NCBI GenBank assembly: GCA_039975755.1
Contig: JBDWGM010000062.1
Location: 1 to 64,000 of the forward strand
DNA from: JABSSA01 sp039975755
GTDB taxonomy: Bacteria > Pseudomonadota > Alphaproteobacteria > Rhodobacterales > Rhodobacteraceae
Reading direction: 5' to 3'
DNA length: 64,000 nt
Made by a program: the position numbers and the translations under genes. The notes beneath the pieces were generated by a model. It had not been told where the DNA came from. It did not search any database and was given only the letters and a program-made list of their open reading frames with translations. The stretch's first letter is position 1, and each line of letters opens with the position of its first letter. Of the stretch, positions 7,996 to 15,794 are shown one piece after another.

Positions 7996-9333
7996 ATGTT
8001 GCGCAGCAAACGAACGGAACGTGCGGTTGTTATTGGTGGCAGTATTGCTGGGCTTCTGACCGCTCGCGTTTTGGCCGACCACTTTGATCAGGTCTTGGTG
8101 CTAGAGCGTGATAGATTGCCCGACACCCCCACACCTCGCCAAACGGTACCGCAGGAGCATCATGTTCATCTTTTGCTGCAAAGAGGCAAGATCGTCATGG
8201 AGCGCTTGTTCCCTGGTCTTATGAAGGATCTTGAAAAGGCCGGAGCCATCGTGGTGGATCTTGGGTTAGACGTGAAATGCCATCAGGCGGGCCTATGGAA
8301 AAAACGATGGCGATCCGATAATACAGCGCATTACAGCACACGAACATTGCTTGAGTATGTGCTGAGGCAGCGTTTGCGGGACTGTGCAAATGTTGATTTG
8401 CAAGATCAGGTCGCGGTCGACAGTGTCATCTCCGAAGACGGAACCATAGTAGGTGTTGTCACAGATCGGATTACGCATGGAAACAGCACCGTGCGCGCTG
8501 ATTTGGTAGTAGACGCCAGTGGCCGCGGGTCGAAGGCTGCGAACTGGTTGGAAGGCATGGGTTTGGGTCGACCAGCGCATGAAAGCATTGTTACAAAGCT
8601 GGGTTACGTGTCTGCTATTTTTGGCATGCCAAAGGACATGTCACACGACTGGCGTGTCCTTCTGTGTCTGCCACGCCTCCCGGATGAGAAGCGTATGGCA
8701 GTGGTCAGTCCGGTCGAAAAGGATCAATGGATGGTCACAGCTGGCGCTTGGTTTGATGACCGATCTGATTGCACGCATGAAGCCCTCGCTGCTTATCTCA
8801 AGACCCTCCCCATTCCCGATCTATATGAAGCGGTAGCTGCCGCAGTGCCTCGGTCACAGCCTCGTCGTTATCGTATGCTAGGCGGATTACGGCGACGTTT
8901 TGATCTTATGAAGCATTGGCCAGGCCAGTTCCTTGTGGTTGGTGATGCGGTTTGCAGTATCAACCCAATATATAGTCAGGGAATGAGCGCATCCGCCCTT
9001 CAGGTGGAGGCATTCGCGGATGGGATGAGACACCACCTATCAACGCAAAGCATGCAAAAGAGCATTTGTGCCTCGGTGGAACGCCCGTGGCAATTGGCTG
9101 CCTCGGTTGAAAACCGCTTCGATGGTACCGGCCCGTTGCCCACTCCCATGGATCGCTTACGCAACGCATATTTTGATCAGCTTGTGAAAGCGTCAGCATG
9201 GGATCAGACGATCGCTCTGTCACTCCTTCGCGTCAACAATCTCATTGCAGACCCGGCGACTCTCACCAATGTTTCCATGATGGCAAGGTTGGTGAAGTCC
9301 TTGATTGCATCCCCCAGCAGGGGAGTGAATTGA
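7996..9333 (+). CDS. FAD-dependent oxidoreductase (geranylgeranyl-reductase/PHBH-like fold)
   Basis: 445 aa. The N-terminus has the dinucleotide-binding motif VVIGGSIAGLLTARVL followed by an acidic strand end (LVLERDRL). VDASGRGSKAANWL in the middle and FLVVGDAVCSINPIYSQGMS (about 313-332) are the second FAD-binding signature of this fold. Enzymes of this group hydroxylate, halogenate or reduce small molecules; no halogenase WxWxIP motif is seen. GGGGG lies about ten bases upstream of the ATG. It starts two bases after the aminotransferase fusion and its stop overlaps the next ATG by one base. A tailoring step on the operon product is the likely role. Confidence 0.85.
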   Translation: MLRSKRTERAVVIGGSIAGLLTARVLADHFDQVLVLERDRLPDTPTPRQTVPQEHHVHLLLQRGKIVMERLFPGLMKDLEKAGAIVVDLGLDVKCHQAGLWKKRWRSDNTAHYSTRTLLEYVLRQRLRDCANVDLQDQVAVDSVISEDGTIVGVVTDRITHGNSTVRADLVVDASGRGSKAANWLEGMGLGRPAHESIVTKLGYVSAIFGMPKDMSHDWRVLLCLPRLPDEKRMAVVSPVEKDQWMVTAGAWFDDRSDCTHEALAAYLKTLPIPDLYEAVAAAVPRSQPRRYRMLGGLRRRFDLMKHWPGQFLVVGDAVCSINPIYSQGMSASALQVEAFADGMRHHLSTQSMQKSICASVERPWQLAASVENRFDGTGPLPTPMDRLRNAYFDQLVKASAWDQTIALSLLRVNNLIADPATLTNVSMMARLVKSLIASPSRGVN

Positions 9334-9992
9334 TGCCTGCTATGACCGAATACGATCATGTTGTCTTCGACTGGAATGGCACTGTCATTGATGATGTGCA
9401 GCTTGCGTTGAACTCCGTAAACGCGCTCCGAGAAGACTTGAACCTTAATTCGATAAGCCTCGCAGATTATCGCAAAAAGTTCAGGTTCCCTATCTCTGCG
9501 TTTTACGCAGATCTTGGATTTGATTTCGGGAAAGTGCCATTTGAGACATTGATCGCGCGATATCTGGAGAGGTTTGATCATGCAGTGGCTGAATGCTCGC
9601 TCTGCTTGGATTTTACCGAGGTCACAGATAGTCTGACAGCGGCGGGCGTCGGCATTTCCGTACTTTCCGCCTCGCAGCAGCAAATTCTTAGCCGCACCGC
9701 ACAAAGCCATGGCATTTCAGAGAGGCTGGATCATCTGATAGGTCTTGATGATACACATGCTCGTGACAAGCTTGGGCGCGCCAGGGAATTAGTTGAACAA
9801 TTGAAAACCCGAACCAATGCGCGCGTGCTAATGGTCGGTGACACCGACCACGACCACGAAGTTGCGCAACATTGCGGTTGGGATTTCGTTGCTGTCACCA
9901 CCGGGCACCAAAGCCATGAGCGACTGTCTCAACTGGGTGTGCCAGTGATTGCGCAGCTAGGTGCGCTCCCATCTCTATTGGCCAAAGCCTAA
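9333..9992 (+). CDS. HAD-superfamily hydrolase (phosphoglycolate-phosphatase-like)
   Basis: 219 aa from the ATG overlapping the previous stop (TGATG). Motif I is VVFDWNGTVID, with nucleophile D13 but Asn at the usual acid-base position (N15). Motif II is SVLSAS, the lysine of motif III lies near KLGRARELVEQL, and motif IV is MVGDTDHDHEVA. A small helical cap follows motif I, as in subfamily I. The DxN variant also occurs in other HAD proteins and need not abolish activity, but it makes the activity less certain. One of two HAD proteins in the operon, so it may remove a phosphate from a pathway intermediate or serve a different step. Confidence 0.82.
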   Translation: MPAMTEYDHVVFDWNGTVIDDVQLALNSVNALREDLNLNSISLADYRKKFRFPISAFYADLGFDFGKVPFETLIARYLERFDHAVAECSLCLDFTEVTDSLTAAGVGISVLSASQQQILSRTAQSHGISERLDHLIGLDDTHARDKLGRARELVEQLKTRTNARVLMVGDTDHDHEVAQHCGWDFVAVTTGHQSHERLSQLGVPVIAQLGALPSLLAKA

Positions 9993-11216
9993 ATGAGCGG
10001 CAAGGCAACCGAAGCAGCCCAAGGGTGGCTGAATGTAGTTCTCCTCTGGATTGCGGGCATTGTTGCGGCAATGCAATTCGCCAAGATGTCGATTGGTTTT
10101 GCGGCATTCGAAGAAAGTTATGCCACCAATCCTGCAACTGTCAGCACGCTACTGTCCGCTGCAGGGTTCTTCGGCCTTATCTTCGGACTGTGGGGCGTAT
10201 CGCTGGTGGCCGCGATTGGTTTTCGCCGCATTTTGATGTGGTCACTGGCTGTCGCCGCAATCCTGTCATTTGCACAAGCGGTTCAGCCATCCATTGCGGT
10301 CTTTTATCTTCTCAGGATCATTGAGGGCGCAACCAACCTTTTTATAGTTGTTGCGGCGCCGACCCTTATCAGCCTTCATGCCCCACCCCGGCACATACCA
10401 TCGGCGATGGCGTTATGGGGGACGTTTTATGGTGTTGCGTTTATGGTGACAGGTGCCGTTGGACCGAGTCTGCTTTTCGCGGGTGAACCTTTTGGGCTGC
10501 TGATCGCTCATGGCGTGTTGGCCATTGTAATTGCTGGTGCTCTATTTTTTCGAGATCTGTATGAACCGGTTAGAGAGGCCAGCCGCAAGCAGCCGAATTG
10601 GACGCAGATGCTGCTGCAGCAACTACGCCATCTGGCAGAAGTATACGCCACACGCCAAATCTCTCTTGCTGGGGTTATCTTCTTTTTCCATTCGTCGATG
10701 TATCTTGGTGTGCTGATTTTTGTGCCCCAAATCGCCCCGGATCAGGAAACGACCAACCTTTTGCTTTTTACGATGCCAGCTTTCAGCATCTTGGGCACCT
10801 TGATCGTTGGGCCCTTACACCAGGCTTTTTTGCGCTCACGACCGACAATGATGGTTGGGTTTATTTTCATGGCTATCGTGTGCATGGCAATGTTGATTGT
10901 TGCAGATAACGCGGTGGCGTTTTTGATGGCGGCTAACTTGTTGATGTTGGTATCTGGCCTACTGCAGGGCAGTATCTTCATACTACCATCGCAGATTGCG
11001 GGTTCCGCTCAGAATGAAGCGCTGGCATTTGGCATCATCGCTCAACTCGGCAGCCTTGGCAGCATCATCGGTCCCATTGTTTTCGCACTCGCAGTAGAGC
11101 GGGGTGGGCTGCCCAGCTTTACAATGCTTTTGATAGCATTTGCGGCTTGTGGGCTTTGTTGCGTCATCATCGGCCTCCGCAAAGATCGTTCCACAAATTC
11201 AAGCTTTTTCGGATAG
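9993..11216 (+). CDS. MFS transporter, probable product exporter
   Basis: 407 aa with about twelve hydrophobic segments in two six-helix halves separated by a charged cytoplasmic loop near residues 190-220 (RDLYEPVREASRKQ). That is the standard major facilitator layout in the inner membrane. The ATG follows directly on the previous TAA. Inside a biosynthetic operon such a transporter most often exports the product and gives self-resistance. Uptake of a precursor is the alternative. No sequence feature identifies the substrate. Confidence 0.85.
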   Translation: MSGKATEAAQGWLNVVLLWIAGIVAAMQFAKMSIGFAAFEESYATNPATVSTLLSAAGFFGLIFGLWGVSLVAAIGFRRILMWSLAVAAILSFAQAVQPSIAVFYLLRIIEGATNLFIVVAAPTLISLHAPPRHIPSAMALWGTFYGVAFMVTGAVGPSLLFAGEPFGLLIAHGVLAIVIAGALFFRDLYEPVREASRKQPNWTQMLLQQLRHLAEVYATRQISLAGVIFFFHSSMYLGVLIFVPQIAPDQETTNLLLFTMPAFSILGTLIVGPLHQAFLRSRPTMMVGFIFMAIVCMAMLIVADNAVAFLMAANLLMLVSGLLQGSIFILPSQIAGSAQNEALAFGIIAQLGSLGSIIGPIVFALAVERGGLPSFTMLLIAFAACGLCCVIIGLRKDRSTNSSFFG

Positions 11217-11229
11217 AAAGGATTTCACT

Positions 11230-12108
11230 ATGCCCCCCACTAAAGGACCTATTCTAGCCCACTGGCAAATGATCAGAGAGCAGTGGGAGACACTGTCTGT
11301 TCTGTCAAAGGGCGAGTCGAAGGAAATCCGCGTCATTGACGACGACTTTGTCATGGTGCGTATGATCCCAAGTCTTTATTCCTTTACACATAACCGATCG
11401 GCGATGATTACGGGTACCGATGAGATACGGTTGCAGACATTTGAAAAGCTAGCGCGGGTCCTGCGCCTGGGCGGTATTCCCGTATCTGCGATTGCATTTG
11501 GGTCCGACTTCTATGTGTCCCGTCGCCCTAAACGCCGTGGTTCAGACTACGTGCCACCAATTGAGGTGATCGTAAAGGCCCGGCATGTCGGGACGCCGAA
11601 GCATACCCTTTACGAAATCTCTGAGTATAAGACTCTTTCTGGGGATTGCTTCCGCCCCGACACTGCTCACGACCCATATGTACGCTTTGACTACACAAAT
11701 CCGCTTCAGGATAAGGACGGGCATCGACTGCGCGACGAATGCATCCCAAGCCAGCTGGCGCGCCATTTCATTGATGTGGATCGTGCGGAACATACTGCGA
11801 TGTCTGCATTCTGCACACTATATGGGTATCTGAGCAGTTGTGGCATAAGGCTGGACGACATCTGCTTTAAGATTGATCATACAGGACGGCACATCTTTGG
11901 TGAGATATCGCCCGACTGTATGCGCGCTGTATGGATGGGGGACGCGTCGGACTTTTTTGCGGCGGCCGGGGACGATACGAGCAAAGACACCTTTCGCGCA
12001 GGATCCTCGGAGGAGACGGTCCTGGACCGCTATCGCTGCTTTCTTGATGCACTGGACACTAAAGTCCGTACGCCAATATCCCCTTATGACTACTCCGATG
12101 CGGCATAG
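11230..12108 (+). CDS. SAICAR-synthetase-like (PurC-fold) amide ligase
   Basis: 292 aa from the ATG at 11230, which has GAAAGGA seven bases upstream. LSKGESKEIRVIDDD resembles the N-terminal ATP-binding start of PurC (yeGKxK), PPIEVIVKARHVGT (109-122) matches its PIEVVVRN block, and GEISPDCMRAVW (224-235) matches DEISPDscRlW. PurC uses ATP to join aspartate to a carboxylate of a ribotide in purine synthesis. This copy is divergent and sits in an accessory operon, so it probably forms an amide on another carboxylate. PurC relatives are known in nucleoside antibiotic pathways such as formycin. The true substrate is unknown. A stray housekeeping purC is unlikely, given the divergence and context. 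Confidence 0.75.
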   Translation: MPPTKGPILAHWQMIREQWETLSVLSKGESKEIRVIDDDFVMVRMIPSLYSFTHNRSAMITGTDEIRLQTFEKLARVLRLGGIPVSAIAFGSDFYVSRRPKRRGSDYVPPIEVIVKARHVGTPKHTLYEISEYKTLSGDCFRPDTAHDPYVRFDYTNPLQDKDGHRLRDECIPSQLARHFIDVDRAEHTAMSAFCTLYGYLSSCGIRLDDICFKIDHTGRHIFGEISPDCMRAVWMGDASDFFAAAGDDTSKDTFRAGSSEETVLDRYRCFLDALDTKVRTPISPYDYSDAA

Positions 12109-12116
12109 GTGCGGAT

Positions 12117-12914
12117 ATGCCTGTTTTTGCCTTTGATCTTGATGGGACAATCTGTTTTGGCAACGGGGCGATAGAGGGACCGATTTTGAAAACACTAACC
12201 GGGCTACCAACAGGCATTCGGGTTGTGATCGCGTCAGCACGTCACCCAGTAAATATCGCCCAAGCAATGCCTTCTGCATTGTTTGACACTTGGGACATCA
12301 TCGGTGCGAACGGGGCTATCGTTCAGTCTGATGGTATTCTCAAACGTGCGTATTATCTTCGGCCGGGGAGCGCCAGAATGATCTGCGCAAAGCTGGACGC
12401 ATTGGGCTGCGCTTATCTTGCCTATGGCGTGGATTTTGTCTGGCCAGGCAAGCATCCACATGCCTTACAACGAATCGTAAAGAACGATATCGGCGAGCAT
12501 TTGCGCCTTGGCAATTGCGACGATCTTGATCACACGGTTAAGATACTGGCGCTGCCCGAAGCGGATGCTGGTGCCGCACTTTCTATGTGTCAGGGACATT
12601 CCAATGTCGATGTGCAATCCCATTCCGATAATACGTTCGATGTCATTCCCATCGGGGTAAACAAGGCCCGCGGTCTGGAAGATTTGATGTCTGACGAGCC
12701 TATCTTTGCCGCCTTTGGGAACGATACAAATGATGTTGAGATGTTAAGGATGGCCCAACACGCGATTGCGGTCGGTATGCACCCATCAATCCGCCTTCTG
12801 GCTGATAGGATCGTACCGGAATCTGCAGATCAAATTCAGCATATCTGCCAAAACATCACAGCCTTATCTCGGGCAGCACTTGCCCGAAATACTGCAACAA
12901 AACGTCGGATCTGA
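12117..12914 (+). CDS. HAD-superfamily IIB (Cof/SPP-like) phosphatase
   Basis: 265 aa. Motif I is AFDLDGTI with both aspartates (D7, D9). VVIASARH is motif II, FDVIPIGVNKARGLEDL supplies the motif III lysine, and AFGNDTNDVEML is motif IV. The central region is the alpha/beta cap of the Cof/sucrose-phosphatase type. NtdB, the kanosamine-6-phosphate phosphatase, belongs to the same subfamily; with the dehydrogenase and DegT aminotransferase upstream, the three would make a kanosamine-like set, which remains a hypothesis. The gene begins eight bases after the ligase and ends two bases before the next start. Confidence 0.85.
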   Translation: MPVFAFDLDGTICFGNGAIEGPILKTLTGLPTGIRVVIASARHPVNIAQAMPSALFDTWDIIGANGAIVQSDGILKRAYYLRPGSARMICAKLDALGCAYLAYGVDFVWPGKHPHALQRIVKNDIGEHLRLGNCDDLDHTVKILALPEADAGAALSMCQGHSNVDVQSHSDNTFDVIPIGVNKARGLEDLMSDEPIFAAFGNDTNDVEMLRMAQHAIAVGMHPSIRLLADRIVPESADQIQHICQNITALSRAALARNTATKRRI

Positions 12915-12916
12915 TC

Positions 12917-13492
12917 ATGAAAAGTATATATCTTGCCGGTCCTGATGTGTTTCTTCCGGATGGAGATAAAGTGCTGCAGCGCAAAGCTGACTTGACCCGT
13001 GATGCAGGGTTTCTTCCTGTCTATGCTGGCGTCTTCGAGTATCCAACGCTTCCTGGGCGTTATCAGACAGGTTTGGCAATTAGCGCCGTCAACGAGCTAC
13101 TGCTTAAGGGTTCCGATATGCTGATTGCAAATCTTACACCATTTCGCGGTATCTTCGCCGACACAGGCACTGTGTTTGAGCTCGGCTTTATGTCAGCCTT
13201 AGGACGCCCGGTTTTTGCTTACACGAACGACTGCCGAACACATTTGGATCGGGTCAACACACATTACGGCCAATCTGCTGCTAGCGACCCACATGGTACT
13301 CTGCGCGGACCAGATGAAACGATGGTAGAAGATCACGATATGATCGACAACTTAATGATTGATGGCGCGATCCATCACAGACGGGGCTCGATGACTATAG
13401 GCAAATATGGCAGTGATGCCTTCAATAATGATTTAACTAGCTTTAAAGAGTGTTTGGGTGGATTGATGGATTGGCTCGAAAACAACAATTAA
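12917..13492 (+). CDS. Nucleoside 2-deoxyribosyltransferase-like glycosidase
   Basis: 191 aa. SIYLAGPDVF at the N-terminus and DTGTVFELGFMSALGRP (82-98) are the signature blocks of the family; E88 is the predicted nucleophilic glutamate and D82 its partner. The family splits or exchanges the N-glycosidic bond of nucleosides and nucleotides. It includes the CMP hydrolases MilB and BlsM of nucleoside antibiotic pathways. Last gene of the operon, two bases after the phosphatase. Release of a free base or of ribose phosphate for the pathway is a reasonable guess, but salvage activity cannot be excluded. Confidence 0.87.
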   Translation: MKSIYLAGPDVFLPDGDKVLQRKADLTRDAGFLPVYAGVFEYPTLPGRYQTGLAISAVNELLLKGSDMLIANLTPFRGIFADTGTVFELGFMSALGRPVFAYTNDCRTHLDRVNTHYGQSAASDPHGTLRGPDETMVEDHDMIDNLMIDGAIHHRRGSMTIGKYGSDAFNNDLTSFKECLGGLMDWLENNN

Positions 13493-13823
13493 CTGCCGGG
13501 TTCAAGGCTGACGGGTAGATCCACCGTGCCTTTTGCAGAAAGTCGGCTTTTACCTCTTCGAGGTCAGGTCGTTTGGGAAGAAGCTCGGTGAATGTTTCGA
13601 GGTAATGTGTCATTTGTCCATGCCTTTTGAGGGCCATCAATTAGGGCTCAATCGGCGCAATGGATCTGAGGATGTAAGGAACACACGTTGATCGGCCAGG
13701 CCGATCAGCCTGGGGCTACAGCTTGAGCGCTGTGATAATCGTCGGTGTGTGTATCAAAGACATGTGAGTTATATCTGCACGTTTCGGTTCCGGTTCAAGC
13801 TCTATCGTCGGATTTTTTGTGCC
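13493..13823. other. Intergenic spacer with a perfect 19-bp palindrome
   Basis: No gene is seen between the operon and the convergent relaxase gene. TGATCGGCC-A-GGCCGATCA at 13689-13707 is a perfect inverted repeat with one central base. It has no T-tract, so it looks more like a protein-binding site or a DNA-processing site than a terminator. Confidence 0.45.
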
Positions 13824-15182
13824 TTAGCCGAGACCGGGCCCGTCCTCAGCCACATCCCGGACAATGGCCTTGGCCTTCTGCCGCGTATCAGGCGCGATGT
13901 CAGTCCGCGCGAGGAACGTCTTGATCCGATCGATCTGCGCGTCCAGCCGGAAGATACGTGTGAACAGATTGCTTTCGACGAAGGCGAGGCGCCTAGCTAA
14001 CTTCACGATCTGTGTTCGGAGTTTCGCTGGCACAGCCTTCACAGGCGTCGGATCCTGCATCGTCGCCTTGCCGCTATCGGGGTCATAAGACAGCGTCTCG
14101 TTCTCCGCTTCTGACAACACCGCTTCGATTGCATTCACGCCCATCTCATAGCTCTCTTTGGCGCGTCTCGCGGCCGCAGTCTGCTCTTGCGCTTTTTCCC
14201 GCTCCGCCCTCACGACCTCTTTTTCGGCTTCGATGTGCTGAACCCCTCGGGCCACGGCAGCTTCCAACGCACTTCTGCGGGCTTCCAACGCCTCCATCTC
14301 TGCGGCCATATCCGCTGTCTTCTTTTCTAGCCTTTTTCTATAGGTCTCTTTTCTTTTGACCTCTCTTTCCGTCAGTTCCTTTTTCGTCTCCAACTTTCCC
14401 AGATATCTTTGGGTCTTTTCCAAAGACGCCTTCTGTTCATTGATCCTTTCTTCTTTGGTCGCGATCTCTGCCTCGAGCGCGGCCATTTCCTGCGGCAAAT
14501 CCTCGTGCAATTGCTTCACTGTCCGGTGAAGCGTGTCCGGGTAATCAGCCCCGGCCTCCAGCCGGTCTTTCTTTTTGTTTCCGCGCTCGATTTCCGGCGC
14601 GTAGCGCTGCATCACCTCCGCCGCCAGATCTTGCAGCGCGGCCATGTCACCAAGCCGTGTGGCGTTGCTGATGGGCTTCCCATCGTCGTTGTACGCCCGC
14701 ATCGTAAAGTGCGCGTGGATGGCACTCTCATCGAGATGCACCACCAGTGCTTCCAACTGCGTGTTCAACAGCGTGGCAATTTCTTGGGCCAGTTCCGTGA
14801 AGGCGCGATCCTGCATTTCTTCGGACAATCGATTGAACACATCCTGAGCATTGTGCCCGAAGGTGATGATGCCTGCCGTGACCACAGCCGCATTGGATTT
14901 CATCATCCGGGTGCGGCCCGCGCGCACGCGCAAGACTTCGTTCTCTCGCTGAATATCCGGTAATGGGCGAAGCGCCATCAACTCCCGGTTCAGCGCCGTC
15001 CGGTCGCCATTCACATAAGCTGGCTGCGCCCCGATCCGGAAATCATGCCGCCGTTGAAACTTGGCCTTCGACATCGGCTTGGGCTCGATCCGAACGGACA
15101 CGGCATTTGGATTGGACGCAGTCGCACCTCGGACAATTTGGGGTTTTGTATCTGTCATAGGGCCAGCATCCGCGCCCTTCAT
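13824..15182 (-). CDS. MobV/Pre-type relaxase (plasmid mobilization protein)
   Basis: 452 aa. The N-terminal half contains VVHLDESAIHAHF, which fits the HxDE...HxH metal-binding signature of Mob/Pre relaxases; these nick oriT and pilot single-stranded DNA in mobilization. From about residue 220 to 350 follows a long charged coiled coil (ATKEERINEQKASLEKTQ and similar), also usual in this family. The protein ends with a basic region. An internal ATG at 15156-15158 (MTDTKPQ) is an alternative start. There is no mating-pair apparatus nearby, so the island would depend on a helper conjugative element. The candidate oriT hairpin at 15317-15343 lies upstream. Confidence 0.82.
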   Translation of the reverse strand: MKGADAGPMTDTKPQIVRGATASNPNAVSVRIEPKPMSKAKFQRRHDFRIGAQPAYVNGDRTALNRELMALRPLPDIQRENEVLRVRAGRTRMMKSNAAVVTAGIITFGHNAQDVFNRLSEEMQDRAFTELAQEIATLLNTQLEALVVHLDESAIHAHFTMRAYNDDGKPISNATRLGDMAALQDLAAEVMQRYAPEIERGNKKKDRLEAGADYPDTLHRTVKQLHEDLPQEMAALEAEIATKEERINEQKASLEKTQRYLGKLETKKELTEREVKRKETYRKRLEKKTADMAAEMEALEARRSALEAAVARGVQHIEAEKEVVRAEREKAQEQTAAARRAKESYEMGVNAIEAVLSEAENETLSYDPDSGKATMQDPTPVKAVPAKLRTQIVKLARRLAFVESNLFTRIFRLDAQIDRIKTFLARTDIAPDTRQKAKAIVRDVAEDGPGLG

Positions 15183-15316
15183 GAAAGTTCAAAACCCTCC
15201 CCAAATAAATTATGTTTGTCATATACTTAATGAATGATGACCTGATCACATAACCTACTCGGCATAACTGCGTTATCCCAATCCGGTGAAGAGGCGTCGC
15301 CCCTTTCAAAACCCCA

Positions 15317-15343
15317 CCAAAGAGGATGCTCCGCCCTCTTTGG
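15317..15343. repeat. Candidate oriT hairpin upstream of the relaxase gene
   Basis: CCAAAGAGG (15317-15325) and CCTCTTTGG (15335-15343) are perfect inverted arms around nine bases. The hairpin is 135 bases upstream of the relaxase start, where MobV-type oriT sequences are usually found. No nick sequence could be recognised. Confidence 0.4.
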
Positions 15344-15440
15344 AAACACCAAGCCGAGGACACCTTGGAAACGTTTTCTGCCGATCTGAACCCATTAGTT
15401 TTCCACACTTATCAATGCGTCACACCTGATTTGTCCGAGA

Positions 15441-15794
15441 TTGCGAGGGCCTCCATGTGCTACAAACACCCTGCGCCGCCCCGCCCGTGGCAGATATCGA
15501 AACACAAATCAGAATACCGCGTTCGCGCGAACGGAGACCATTTTCTTGCAGCACACCTCGCCGCATATCTCACCACCGACAGCCCGCCCACCGGCGGTGC
15601 CAGCAGGTGAGGATTTGGAGGCGCGGCTGCAGGCGGCGATCGGCAAAGTAGCGCAGCTGGTCATCGAAGACCCGGCATTCATTCCGGTTTTCGAACGGCT
15701 GGAAATGGAGCTTGCCAACATCCGATCACAGAATGACGCCGTCGACCGTGCGCGCGCCTTACTGCGCGCACCCCGTCAAAACGCAATGCGCTGA
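15441..15794 (+). CDS. Small hypothetical protein convergent with the integrase
   Basis: Up to 117 aa if translation starts at the TTG at 15441; the start is uncertain. The C-terminal 65 residues (from PAGEDLEARLQAAIGKVAQL) look like a genuine helical, charged protein, while the N-terminal part is low-complexity and rich in Pro and Arg. A GTG around 15598 is an alternative start. The stop codon overlaps the end of the integrase gene by 19 bases. Function unknown; it may be a small island accessory protein. Confidence 0.4.
   Translation: MRGPPCATNTLRRPARGRYRNTNQNTAFARTETIFLQHTSPHISPPTARPPAVPAGEDLEARLQAAIGKVAQLVIEDPAFIPVFERLEMELANIRSQNDAVDRARALLRAPRQNAMR

Noticed and set aside
3446..13492. Anti-phage nucleotide-signalling system
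   Set aside because: Nudix and deoxyribosyltransferase-like domains occur in such systems, but no cyclase, sensor or effector is present, while DegT, Gfo/Idh, FAD and MFS genes point to small-molecule synthesis.
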